Assembly: GCA_937888615.1 (NCBI GenBank)
Contig: CALABZ010000323.1
Coordinates: forward strand, 1 to 18,813
Direction: 5' to 3'
DNA: 18,813 bases
DNA from: an uncultured Lentisphaeria bacterium
Lineage (GTDB): Bacteria; Verrucomicrobiota; Lentisphaeria; Victivallales; Victivallaceae
The notes under the pieces are model-generated. The model saw nothing but the letters and a program-made list of their open reading frames with translations. It was not told where the DNA came from and searched no databases. A program made the translations under genes and the position numbers. Shown here one piece after another: positions 7,312-14,342 of this stretch (position 1 is the first letter of the stretch; every line of letters starts with the position of its first letter).

Positions 7312-7647
7312 ATGGAAGCAAAAGCAATAACCAGGAACGTGCGGATTTCGCCGGAAAAAGCGCGTCATATATCGCGCCTGATCCAGGGTAAATCCGTACA
7401 GGAAGCGCTGGCGATCACCGAGTTGAGCCCTCGTAAAGCGGCCCGGCTGATGGGCAAAACGTTGCGCTCCGCGCTTGCCAACGCCGAAAATAATTCCGAT
7501 CTCAATCGCAACAGCCTTGAGGTCAAGAGTGCGCTGGTCGGTCCGGGACCGATCATCAAGCGTTTTCGCCCGAGAGCCCGTGGTTCGGCAGGCCGAATCC
7601 GTAAAAGAACCAGTCATTTTACGATCATTTTGACGGATAATCAATGA
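7312..7647 (+). CDS. rplV: Large ribosomal subunit protein L22 (uL22)
   Basis: Binds 23S rRNA and lines the peptide exit tunnel. The 111-residue sequence is full length. It has the N-terminal RNVRISPEKARHISRLIQGK, the middle SPRKAARLMGKTLRSALANAENN, and the long beta-hairpin region ending GSAGRIRKRTSHFTIIL that reaches into the tunnel. rplV is the first ribosomal gene of this cluster. The usual upstream genes rpsJ, rplC, rplD, rplW, rplB and rpsS are not in the window; the unknown secreted-protein gene stands in their place. rpsC starts 11 bp downstream. Confidence 0.97.
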   Translation: MEAKAITRNVRISPEKARHISRLIQGKSVQEALAITELSPRKAARLMGKTLRSALANAENNSDLNRNSLEVKSALVGPGPIIKRFRPRARGSAGRIRKRTSHFTIILTDNQ

Positions 7648-7658
7648 AGAGGTAAATC

Positions 7659-8351
7659 GTGGGACAGAAAGTAAATCCTATCGGCTTGAGAACAGCCCTG
7701 ACGAAGAATTGGGAATCCCGTTGGTTCGCCAAAAAAAGTCTCTTCGGTGATTGGCTGCATGAAGACTTGAAAATCCGCAATTACATCCGCGAGAAATTTG
7801 TTGGCGCGGCGATTGCCCGGATTCAAATCGAACGTGCCCCCAGCCGGGTGCGCATCACCATTTTCACCGCCCGTCCCGGTCTGCTGATCGGCAAAAAAGG
7901 CGCCGAGCTCGACGCTCTTCGCGGTGAAATCAGCAAAATGACCAAGAATAAAGACGTCATCATCGACGTTGCCGAAATCAGACGCGCCGAAACCAACGCG
8001 CAGCTTGTGGCCGAAAGCATCGCTTTGCAGCTCGAACGCCGTATCGGTTTCCGCCGTGCCATGAAGAAAGCCATTCAGACCGCCATGGATATGGGCGTGG
8101 ACGGCATCAAAATTCATGTCGCCGGCCGTCTCGGCGGCGCTGAACTTGCGCGCTCCGAGCAGTACAAGGAAGGCCGTACTCCCCTGCATACGCTGAAAGC
8201 CGATATTGATTACGGTTTCATTGAAGCGAATACCACCGCGGGAAAGATCGGTATCAAAGTCTGGATTTGTCATAACGAGACTACTGAGGAACAAGATTAT
8301 GCCACTAATGCCAAAAAGGGTAAAGTACAGAAAGCTTCAGCGCGGAAGTAA
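7659..8351 (+). CDS. rpsC: Small ribosomal subunit protein S3 (uS3)
   Basis: Part of the 30S head at the mRNA entry site. The 230 residues begin MGQKVNPIGLR, the classic S3 start, from a GTG codon with AAGAGG at 7647-7652 before it. The type II KH domain carries GKKG at 78-81, and the C-terminal S3 domain includes GRLGGAELARSE and GFIEANTTAGKIGIKVWI. The last 17 residues (from about 214), a Lys-rich tail ending QKASARK, are encoded in DNA that also encodes the start of L16 in the +1 frame, an overlap of 53 bp. A basic C-terminal tail is normal for S3, so the overlapping end looks genuine. Confidence 0.97.
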   Translation: MGQKVNPIGLRTALTKNWESRWFAKKSLFGDWLHEDLKIRNYIREKFVGAAIARIQIERAPSRVRITIFTARPGLLIGKKGAELDALRGEISKMTKNKDVIIDVAEIRRAETNAQLVAESIALQLERRIGFRRAMKKAIQTAMDMGVDGIKIHVAGRLGGAELARSEQYKEGRTPLHTLKADIDYGFIEANTTAGKIGIKVWICHNETTEEQDYATNAKKGKVQKASARK

Positions 8352-8706
8352 TGCCGGGCTGGCGCATGCCAATAACGCCGTAAGCTATGGTGATTATGGT
8401 CTTCAGGCCATGAGCCGCGCTTACATTACCAACAACCAAATCGAAGCTGCGCGTATTGCGATCAATCGCCACCTCAAGCGTACCGGTAAAGTCTGGATCA
8501 AGGTTTTCCCGGCCAAATCCTTCACCAAGAAGCCGTTGGAAGTACGTATGGGTAAGGGAAAAGGGGCCGTCGAAGGCTGGGTATGTCCGGTGAAGCCGGG
8601 TCATGTTCTCTTCGAGGTCAGTGGCTGTTCCGAAACAATCGCCCGCGAAGCCTTCGCCCGCGCCGCCAACAAGCTGGCGCTGCGTTGCAAATTTCTGGCT
8701 CGATGA
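8299..8706 (+). CDS. rplP: Large ribosomal subunit protein L16 (uL16)
   Basis: Binds 23S rRNA near the peptidyl-transferase centre and contacts the A-site tRNA. The 135 residues begin MPLMPKRVKYRKLQRG, matching the usual L16 start, and include the conserved RVKYRK segment, INRHLKRTGKVWIKVFP, VRMGKGKGAVEGWV and the closing AFARAANKL. GAGGAA at 8286-8291 precedes the chosen ATG at 8299. A second ATG three codons on (8308) is also possible. The frame remains open upstream to 8206 inside rpsC, but that stretch has no L16 character. The start lies 53 bp inside the rpsC reading frame, so L16 synthesis is likely coupled to S3 synthesis. Confidence 0.97.
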   Translation: MPLMPKRVKYRKLQRGSNAGLAHANNAVSYGDYGLQAMSRAYITNNQIEAARIAINRHLKRTGKVWIKVFPAKSFTKKPLEVRMGKGKGAVEGWVCPVKPGHVLFEVSGCSETIAREAFARAANKLALRCKFLAR

Positions 8707-8715
8707 GGTAAGGTT

Positions 8716-8919
8716 ATGAAGTATAAAGAAATTAAACAGATGAGCAGTGCCGAACTCGACAGCCAGATCAGCGAACTGTTGCGTGAAAAACTCAACCTGA
8801 AGATTCAGTCGAGAACCGGCCAGTTGGAAAAGATCGCGCGTGTCCGTCAGGTCCGCCGCGACATCGCCCGTATCAAAACCGAAATGGCAACCCGTGCCGC
8901 CGCTCAGACGAACGGCTAA
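8716..8919 (+). CDS. rpmC: Large ribosomal subunit protein L29 (uL29)
   Basis: A small helical hairpin protein near the tunnel exit, where it forms part of the docking area for trigger factor and SRP. The 67 residues show the L29 pattern: KYKEIKQMSSAELDSQISELLREKLNLKIQ in the first helix and the basic second helix VRQVRRDIARIKTEM. The start follows AGGTAAGG nine bases after the rplP stop. It sits between rplP and rpsQ, the standard order. Confidence 0.95.
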   Translation: MKYKEIKQMSSAELDSQISELLREKLNLKIQSRTGQLEKIARVRQVRRDIARIKTEMATRAAAQTNG

Positions 8920-8936
8920 ATTGAATGGATGTTATT

Positions 8937-9212
8937 ATGGAACAAGTTCAAAATACTGAAAAGCGCGGCAATCGCAAAGAACGCGTCGGGGTTGTTTCCA
9001 GCGACGCTCAGGATAAAACGATTGTCGTGGAAGTTTCACGCCGTACAGCCCATCCGCTGTACAAGAAAGTAATCAAGAAACGGAAAAAATTCGTCGCTCA
9101 CGATGAGCAGAATGTCGCCAAAAAGGGTGATACCGTGCGCATCAGCGAGACCCGTCCCCTGAGCAAAACCAAGAGATGGCGCCTGGTTGAAGTCATCAGC
9201 CATGCCAATTAA
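8937..9212 (+). CDS. rpsQ: Small ribosomal subunit protein S17 (uS17)
   Basis: Primary 16S rRNA-binding protein of the 30S body with an OB fold. Conserved S17 phrases are GVVSSDAQDKTIVVEVSRRTAHPLYKKVIKKRKKF, HDEQNVAKKGDTVRISETRPLSKTKRW and VEVI. Two in-frame ATG codons compete: 8925 (95 residues) and 8937 (91 residues). I prefer 8937, because GGA at 8927-8929 is at usable distance and the upstream ATG lies only five bases after the rpmC stop with no ribosome-binding site of its own. Coupled initiation at 8925 cannot be excluded. The remaining N-terminal residues before RKERVG are poorly conserved in the family. Confidence 0.93.
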   Translation: MEQVQNTEKRGNRKERVGVVSSDAQDKTIVVEVSRRTAHPLYKKVIKKRKKFVAHDEQNVAKKGDTVRISETRPLSKTKRWRLVEVISHAN

Positions 9213-9227
9213 TGGAGATTCAGCATT

Positions 9228-9593
9228 ATGATTCAAATGCAGTCTAATCTGGAAGTTGCTGATAACTCCGGCGCCAAGCGTGTCATGACCATCACCGTAT
9301 TGGGTCAGAAACGCAAATATGCCAGAGTCGGCGACATTATTTCCGCGGCTGTCCAGGAAGCGATTCCGGACGGCACTGTCAAAAAAGGTCAGGTCGTCAA
9401 ATGCGTCGTTGTCCGGACCAAAGCTCCGATCCGTCGTGAAGACGGTTCGATCCTGCGTTTCGACAACAATGCCGCAGTGGTAATCGACAAGGACAACAAT
9501 CCGGTCGGTTCCCGTATTTTCGGCCCCGTGGCCCGCGAACTCCGGGAAAAGAACTTCATGAAGATCGTTTCCCTGGCTCCGGAGGTATTGTAA
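9228..9593 (+). CDS. rplN: Large ribosomal subunit protein L14 (uL14)
   Basis: Binds 23S rRNA at the subunit interface and forms an intersubunit bridge. The 121-residue protein is almost a consensus L14: MIQMQSNLEVADNSGAKRV at the start, then VGDIISAAVQEAIPDG, KKGQVVKCVVVRTK, the FDNNAAVVID loop and the closing IFGPVARELREKNFMKIVSLAPEVL. GGAG at 9214-9217 precedes the ATG. It begins the spc-type part of the cluster directly after rpsQ with a 15-bp gap and no sign of a separate promoter. Confidence 0.98.
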   Translation: MIQMQSNLEVADNSGAKRVMTITVLGQKRKYARVGDIISAAVQEAIPDGTVKKGQVVKCVVVRTKAPIRREDGSILRFDNNAAVVIDKDNNPVGSRIFGPVARELREKNFMKIVSLAPEVL

Positions 9594-9594
9594 A

Positions 9595-9864
9595 ATGAAG
9601 AAATATCATGTTAAAAAAGGCGATAAAGTTGTAGTCAACAGCGGTTCGTGGAAGGGCGAAGAAGCCACCATCACGGCGATCCTGCCAAAGAAAGACCGCG
9701 TGATCCTGGAACTGACCAATATGACTCCGGAAAAGCGTGAGCGCATCGGCCGCAGGACCGTCAAGAAAAGCAAAGCCAACCCGAACGGCGGCATGATCGA
9801 ACGCAATGTTTCGACCCATGTTTCCAACGTCAACAAGGTGGCGGAAGCACAAGCGGAGAAATGA
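9595..9864 (+). CDS. rplX: Large ribosomal subunit protein L24 (uL24)
   Basis: Assembly-initiating 23S rRNA-binding protein with a KOW domain. The motif is visible as KKGDKVVVNSGSWKGEEATITAI at residues 7-29. The later RRTVKKSKANPNGGMIERN segment matches the L24 extension. At 89 residues it is shorter than the roughly 100-105 usual for the family; the C-terminus ends in AEAQAEK instead of the usual closing strands. The start follows GGAGG (9581-9585) inside the rplN end, and the ATG lies one base after the rplN stop codon, so the two are translationally coupled. Confidence 0.95.
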   Translation: MKKYHVKKGDKVVVNSGSWKGEEATITAILPKKDRVILELTNMTPEKRERIGRRTVKKSKANPNGGMIERNVSTHVSNVNKVAEAQAEK

Positions 9865-9868
9865 CACC

Positions 9869-10405
9869 ATGCCTGATATGAAGAAAAAATATAACGAAGA
9901 AGTCAAGGCTGTCCTGAAGGAAAAGTTCGGTTTCAAGAACGACATGCAGATCCCGAAGCTGACGAAGATCGTGCTCAGCACCGGATTGAAGAGTTCCTGT
10001 GACCGCGACGCTTTCACAGAAGCGCGCAAGCAATTCGCCGCAATCAGCGGTCAGCAGCCGATTACCACCAAGGCGCGCAAGAACGTGTCCAACTTCAAAC
10101 TGCGTATCGGCATGCCGGTCGGGGTAGTGGTTACCCTGCGCGGTTCCCGTATGTACGAGTTTCTGGACCGTTTCGTCCACGTCACGCTGCCGCGCGTCCG
10201 CGACTTTCGCGGGATTCCGAAGAAAGGCTTCGATCATGCCGGCAACTATAACGTCGGTTTGTCCGATATTTCGGTTTTCACCGAAGTGGATCAGGACAAA
10301 TTGAAGTATCCGTTGGGGTTGAACATCACTATGGTGACTTCGGCCGAAAACGCGGAACAGGCGAAAGAACTGCTGACGTTGATGGAAATTCCGTTCGCGG
10401 AATAA
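9869..10405 (+). CDS. rplE: Large ribosomal subunit protein L5 (uL5)
   Basis: 5S rRNA-binding protein of the central protuberance. The 178 residues include the N-terminal MKKKYNEEVKAVLKEKFGFKNDMQIPKLTKIVLSTG, the FKLRIGMPVGVVVTLRG loop, FLDRFVHVTLPRVRDFRGI and the YPLGLNITMVTSAENAEQAKELL end. The family often has INxGxG where this protein has LSTGLKSS, a mild difference. The frame is open further upstream to 9806, but the ATG at 9869 with GGAG at 9855-9858 is the correct start by family alignment. It lies four bases after the rplX stop. Confidence 0.97.
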   Translation: MPDMKKKYNEEVKAVLKEKFGFKNDMQIPKLTKIVLSTGLKSSCDRDAFTEARKQFAAISGQQPITTKARKNVSNFKLRIGMPVGVVVTLRGSRMYEFLDRFVHVTLPRVRDFRGIPKKGFDHAGNYNVGLSDISVFTEVDQDKLKYPLGLNITMVTSAENAEQAKELLTLMEIPFAE

Positions 10406-10420
10406 CACAGGAGTTATCAA

Positions 10421-10606
10421 ATGGCAAAAAAATGTTTGATTGTAAAGAGTGAACGCGGCAGTAAATTCAAAGCCCGTAACTATAGTCGTTGCCAGAACTG
10501 CGGTCGGGCTCGCGCCTACATCCGCCGTTTTAAGCTGTGCCGTATCTGTTTCCGTGAATTGGCATCCGCCGGCAAGATTCCCGGCGTAACCAAGTCCAGC
10601 TGGTAA
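10421..10606 (+). CDS. rpsN: Small ribosomal subunit protein S14, zinc-binding type (uS14)
   Basis: 16S rRNA-binding protein of the 30S head. At 61 residues it is the short type Z form (also written rpsZ), with a zinc ribbon made of C24/C27 and C40/C43 in RCQNCGR and LCRICFRE. The long zinc-free form of about 100 residues is not seen here. It ends GKIPGVTKSSW, the usual conserved close. The start follows CAGGAG and the gene sits at the normal place between rplE and rpsH. The zinc form needs metal supply, and many bacteria keep a zinc-free paralogue elsewhere; none is visible in this window. Confidence 0.97.
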   Translation: MAKKCLIVKSERGSKFKARNYSRCQNCGRARAYIRRFKLCRICFRELASAGKIPGVTKSSW

Positions 10607-10622
10607 TCGAAGGAGAAGCAAA

Positions 10623-11018
10623 ATGAATATTCAAGACCCCATCGCCGATATGCTCACACGCATTCGCAATGCCGGTGCCGCTTCCCTGAAAGAAGTTGTG
10701 ATGCCGCATTCGAATATGAAGGCGCAGATCGCGGAAGTAATGAAAGCCGAAGGGTATATCGCTGACGTCAAAAGTGAAGGCGAAGGCGCTCACAAAACTC
10801 TGGTGCTGAAATTGAAATATTTCCGTAACAAGCCCGTTATCGAAGGCTTGAAAAAGATCAGCAAACCGTCCTGCCGCAGCTATTGCGGAAGCAAAGAAAT
10901 TCCGAAGGTCAGAAACGGACTCGGTACTGTGATTCTGTCCACCCCGAAAGGCATCTTGAGCGGCAGCAGTGCGGCCGGTCAGAACATCGGCGGCGAAATT
11001 CTTTGTTACATCTGGTAA
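10623..11018 (+). CDS. rpsH: Small ribosomal subunit protein S8 (uS8)
   Basis: Primary 16S rRNA-binding protein of the 30S platform. In E. coli S8 is also the translational repressor of the spc operon. The 131 residues begin with the conserved DPIADMLTRIRNA and close with LSGSSAAGQNIGGEILCYIW, which matches the S8 C-terminal signature. The middle part has the ISKPSCRSY segment and GLGTVILSTPKG. AAGGAG precedes the ATG. Whether this S8 regulates its own operon cannot be told: I did not find a clear copy of its 16S target around rplE in this DNA. Confidence 0.97.
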   Translation: MNIQDPIADMLTRIRNAGAASLKEVVMPHSNMKAQIAEVMKAEGYIADVKSEGEGAHKTLVLKLKYFRNKPVIEGLKKISKPSCRSYCGSKEIPKVRNGLGTVILSTPKGILSGSSAAGQNIGGEILCYIW

Positions 11019-11041
11019 CTTGAAGCATGAGGATTTAGATT

Positions 11042-11572
11042 ATGTCTCGTATAGGAAAAAGACCGGTCACGATTCCGCAAGGCCTCAAAGTTACGGTGGC
11101 CGCCGGAATGGTGACTGTTGAAGGGAAAGAAAAACTTTCCATGAAAATCCCGCCGCTGGTGTCGGTGGATGTGAAAGAAAATAAACTCAAGGTCACGCGT
11201 CAGGATGAGACCAACAGGTCCAGTGCCATGCAGGGACTGACCAGAAACCTGATCAACAATATGGTGATCGGGCTGACCGCCGGTTTCAAAAAAGAACTGA
11301 CGATCATCGGTGTCGGTTACCGCGCGAGTCTGGCCGGCAGCAAGCTGACCTTGAACCTGGGGTATTCCCATCCGATTGAATACCAGGTGCCCGCGGGCGT
11401 GAAAGTGACGGTTAAGGACGCCAACATCAGCGTCGAAGGAGCCGACAAGCAAATGGTCGGCGAAGTGGCTGCGACCATCCGGCGTTTCCGTAAACCCGAG
11501 CCTTACAAGGGCAAGGGAATCCGTTACGCCGATGAAAAGATCGCGCTCAAAGAAGGTAAATCGGTCGGATAA
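11042..11572 (+). CDS. rplF: Large ribosomal subunit protein L6 (uL6)
   Basis: Two-domain 23S rRNA-binding protein near the sarcin-ricin loop and the elongation-factor site. The 176 residues start MSRIGKRPVTIP, have NLINNMVIGLTAGFKKELTIIGVGYRA at the domain joint, and the L6 C-terminal signature EPYKGKGIRYADE. GAGGAT before the start serves as the ribosome-binding site. The protein is full length and of ordinary composition. Confidence 0.98.
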   Translation: MSRIGKRPVTIPQGLKVTVAAGMVTVEGKEKLSMKIPPLVSVDVKENKLKVTRQDETNRSSAMQGLTRNLINNMVIGLTAGFKKELTIIGVGYRASLAGSKLTLNLGYSHPIEYQVPAGVKVTVKDANISVEGADKQMVGEVAATIRRFRKPEPYKGKGIRYADEKIALKEGKSVG

Positions 11573-11585
11573 TTGGAGATAAAAC

Positions 11586-11948
11586 ATGACGGTAAAAACT
11601 AAAAAAGAACAGCGTATCCGGCGCCATCTGCGTATCCGTTCGAAGATTTCCGGTACTGCGGCCTGCCCGCGTTTCTGCGTCAGCATTACTGCCAGCAACA
11701 TTTATGTGCAGTTTATTGATGATGAGAACGGGGTGACCCTGGCGGCGACTTCAACGCTGGATAAAAAATTCAAAGAGCAGAATGCTCTGCCCAATGTCGC
11801 CGGCGCCCAGGTGCTCGGCAAAATGGCCGCGGAAAAAGCCCTTGCTGCGAATATCAGCAATGTGGTTTTCGACCGTTCCGGTTTTAAATTTCATGGCCGC
11901 GTGAAAGCGATAGCCGACGCTGCCAGAGAAAACGGCCTTAAGTTCTAG
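11586..11948 (+). CDS. rplR: Large ribosomal subunit protein L18 (uL18)
   Basis: Binds 5S rRNA together with L5 in the central protuberance. The 120-residue protein has the basic N-terminal arm (KTKKEQRIRRHLRIRSKISGT), RFCVSITASNIYVQFIDDENG, the AAEKALAANISNVVFDRSGFKFHGRVKAIADAARENGL close and normal length. GGAG lies at 11576-11579. Its stop codon (TAG at 11946-11948) overlaps the AGGAG ribosome-binding site of rpsE, so the two genes are closely coupled. Confidence 0.97.
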   Translation: MTVKTKKEQRIRRHLRIRSKISGTAACPRFCVSITASNIYVQFIDDENGVTLAATSTLDKKFKEQNALPNVAGAQVLGKMAAEKALAANISNVVFDRSGFKFHGRVKAIADAARENGLKF

Positions 11949-11957
11949 GAGCTGACC

Positions 11958-12461
11958 ATGGCGAAAAGAGAAGAATTCAAGAATGATGAAGTAATGAACA
12001 GCGAGTTCGATGAGAACATCATCAGCATCAACCGCTGTAGCAAGGTCGTCAAAGGCGGCCGTAACTTCAGCTTCGGCGCCCTCGTGGTCGTCGGCAACCG
12101 TAACGGCAAGATCGGTTACGGTTACGGCAAGGCCAACGAAGTGTCCGACGCCATCCGCAAGGGCGGCGAAATCGCGCGCAGAAACATGATGGACATCCCG
12201 CTCCACGGTTCGACCATTCCGCACGAAGTGGAAACCCGCTTCGGCGGAGCCAAGATCCTGTTGCGTCCGGCTTCGACCGGTACCGGCCTGATCGCCGGCG
12301 GCGCGGTCCGCGCCATCCTCGACCTGGCGGGCGTGAACGACGTGCTGGCGAAATCGCTGGGCTCGAACAACCCGGTCAACGTGGCCAAGGCTACGTTTCG
12401 GGCGATCGAAGCAATGTCCTCCCGTGACCAGATCATGGCCAAACGCGGTTTGAGCAAATAA
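11958..12461 (+). CDS. rpsE: Small ribosomal subunit protein S5 (uS5)
   Basis: 30S protein at the mRNA entry site that matters for decoding accuracy. The 167 residues include the double-stranded RNA-binding-like domain with VVKGGRNFSFGALVVVGNRNGKIGYGYGKANEV, the GTGLIAGGAVRAILDLAGV region and the C-terminal SLGSNNPVNVAKATF, all characteristic of S5. The ribosome-binding site overlaps the rplR stop. Only 25 bp separate it from rplO, so the usual next gene rpmD (L30) is absent. Confidence 0.98.
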   Translation: MAKREEFKNDEVMNSEFDENIISINRCSKVVKGGRNFSFGALVVVGNRNGKIGYGYGKANEVSDAIRKGGEIARRNMMDIPLHGSTIPHEVETRFGGAKILLRPASTGTGLIAGGAVRAILDLAGVNDVLAKSLGSNNPVNVAKATFRAIEAMSSRDQIMAKRGLSK

Positions 12462-12486
12462 CCAATTCAATTCAGGATAAGATATC

Positions 12487-12930
12487 ATGAAATTACACGA
12501 TCTTTCACCCACACCGGGCAACAAGAAGCGCCGTCATCGCGTCGGCCGCGGCGACAGCTCGGGTTGGGGCCGGACTGCCGGCCGGGGCGAAAAAGGCGCC
12601 GGAGCCCGCTCCGGTTCCAAATACCGTCCCTACTTCGAAGGCGGTCAGATTCCGTTTTTCCGCCGTTTGCCGAAGCGTGGTTTCAAGAGCATGAGCCAGG
12701 TTGTGTTCAACCTGGTCAATACTTCGCTGCTTGAAGCGAACTTCAACGACGGTGACGTGGTGAGCGAAGAAACGTTGCGCGCCAAGTCGCTGCTGCCGGC
12801 CAAACAGTTCCCGATCAAGGTTCTTGCCAACGGCGACCTGACGAAGAAATTGACCGTACAGGCCAATAAATTCTCGGCCGCGGCCAAAGCCAAGATCGAA
12901 GGACTCGGCGGCGTCTGCGAAACCGTTTAA
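12487..12930 (+). CDS. rplO: Large ribosomal subunit protein L15 (uL15)
   Basis: Late-assembling 23S rRNA-binding protein. The 147 residues start MKLHDLSPTPGNKKRRHRVGRG, with the glycine-rich extended arm GRTAGRGEKGAGARSG that threads into rRNA. Then come FEGGQIPFFRRLPKRGF and the globular C-terminal domain, ending KAKIEGLGGVCETV. AGGAT precedes the ATG. It directly follows rpsE and precedes secY by 21 bp, the usual order except for the missing rpmD. Confidence 0.98.
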   Translation: MKLHDLSPTPGNKKRRHRVGRGDSSGWGRTAGRGEKGAGARSGSKYRPYFEGGQIPFFRRLPKRGFKSMSQVVFNLVNTSLLEANFNDGDVVSEETLRAKSLLPAKQFPIKVLANGDLTKKLTVQANKFSAAAKAKIEGLGGVCETV

Positions 12931-12951
12931 CTCTCAAAACTGCGGGTATAT

Positions 12952-14328
12952 ATGTTTGCTGCATTTATCAAGATGTTGAAAATCAAGGAACTGCGGGCCA
13001 AACTGCTGTTCACTGCCGGAATTATCATTATTGTCCGGTTTGCCGCCAATATCACGTGTCCGGGCGTCAGTCCCGCCGCGTTGAAGGAATATGTTGAAAC
13101 TTTGAGCACTGCGGGCGGTAGCAACCAGCTCATGCAGATGCTCGACATATTCAGCGGAGGTGCGTTGCAGAACTTTGCAGTTGCCACCCTCGGCATCATG
13201 CCGTACATCACGGCTTCGATTATAGTGCAGCTCCTGACTCCGGTCATTCCCTCGCTGGAAAAACTCCAGCGTGAAGGGGATGCCGGGCGTCAGAAGATTT
13301 CCCAGTATACCCGTTATCTCACGCTTGCCGTCTGTGCCGTTCAAGGCGCAATGGCGGCGATGGCGATGATCGATCCCTCCCGTTTGCATATGCCCGCCCC
13401 GACTGTACCGCTGGTCGTCGGCAACCATGCCATGTTCATCGTCATGACCGTGATCGTGCTGACCTGTGCGACTATGGTCCTGACCTGGCTGGGGGAACAG
13501 ATTACCGAGCGCGGCATCGGCAACGGAGTGTCATTGATCATCACCATCAACATTATCGCGCGTCTTCCGCATGCAATTAAAATGCTGATCGACATGGCCA
13601 TCAGCGGCCAGTCGGGCAGTAATAGTTTCAGTCTGGTCAAACTGCTGATTCTGCTGTTGATTTTCGTCGTCGTCACCGCGGCCACGATCATGCTATCGCA
13701 GGGAATGCGCCGCGTTCCGATCCAGATGGTCCGCAAGAGTGTCGGCAGCCAAATTCACGGCGGCACCACCTATATGCCGCTGAAGGTCAACTTCGCCGGC
13801 GTTATGCCGATCATCTTTGCCAGTGCTCTGCTGCAGATTCCGCCGATCGCCGTCGGTTTCCTGCCGTACAATAAATTTACGACCTTTTTTGCCCGTTTAT
13901 TCGAATACAATTCATTTTCTTACATGGCTATTTACGGGTTGATGATCCTGGCGTTCTCCTACTTCTGGGTAGCGAATCAGTTCAACCCGATCCAGATTTC
14001 CGAAAACTTGAAAAAAGAGGGAGCCTACATTCCGGGCATCCGTCCCGGTTCTCCCACTGCCGAATTCCTTGATCATTCGATGTCCCGCATTACTTTTGCA
14101 GGTGCTATTTTCCTGATGGCTCTGGCGATCTTTCCGATGGTCCTGAGCACCAACTTCGGTGTGCCGCCGTTAGTGGCGCAGTTCTTCGGCGGTACCAGTC
14201 TGCTGATTATGGTCGGCGTGGTGCTGGATACCCTCACCCAGTTGGAATCGCACCTCACCATGCGCAACTACGACGGCTTCCTGAAAAACGGACGCCTTCG
14301 CGGACGGCGCGGCGGAATGGCCGGATAA
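12952..14328 (+). CDS. secY: Protein translocase channel subunit SecY
   Basis: Central pore of the Sec translocon in the inner membrane, through which signal-peptide-bearing proteins pass; it works with SecE, SecG and SecA. The 458 residues show ten hydrophobic segments. The landmark sequences are FSGGALQNFAVATLGIMPYITASIIVQLL in the helix 2 region, GIGNGVSLIIT in helix 5, QGMRRVPIQMVRK in the cytosolic loop, and ENLKKEGAYIPGIRPG before helix 9. The C-terminal tail is MRNYDGFLKNGRLRGRR. No strong ribosome-binding site is seen, so coupling with rplO is likely. The genes that often follow (adk, map, infA, rpmJ and the rpsM-rpoA group) are not downstream here. Confidence 0.98.
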   Translation: MFAAFIKMLKIKELRAKLLFTAGIIIIVRFAANITCPGVSPAALKEYVETLSTAGGSNQLMQMLDIFSGGALQNFAVATLGIMPYITASIIVQLLTPVIPSLEKLQREGDAGRQKISQYTRYLTLAVCAVQGAMAAMAMIDPSRLHMPAPTVPLVVGNHAMFIVMTVIVLTCATMVLTWLGEQITERGIGNGVSLIITINIIARLPHAIKMLIDMAISGQSGSNSFSLVKLLILLLIFVVVTAATIMLSQGMRRVPIQMVRKSVGSQIHGGTTYMPLKVNFAGVMPIIFASALLQIPPIAVGFLPYNKFTTFFARLFEYNSFSYMAIYGLMILAFSYFWVANQFNPIQISENLKKEGAYIPGIRPGSPTAEFLDHSMSRITFAGAIFLMALAIFPMVLSTNFGVPPLVAQFFGGTSLLIMVGVVLDTLTQLESHLTMRNYDGFLKNGRLRGRRGGMAG

Positions 14329-14342
14329 TCCGGGGAATACCG

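Noticed and set aside
11751..12524. Open frame of 257 codons on the - strand across rplR and rpsE
   Set aside because: Antisense shadow of highly conserved ribosomal genes; no start signal or domain.
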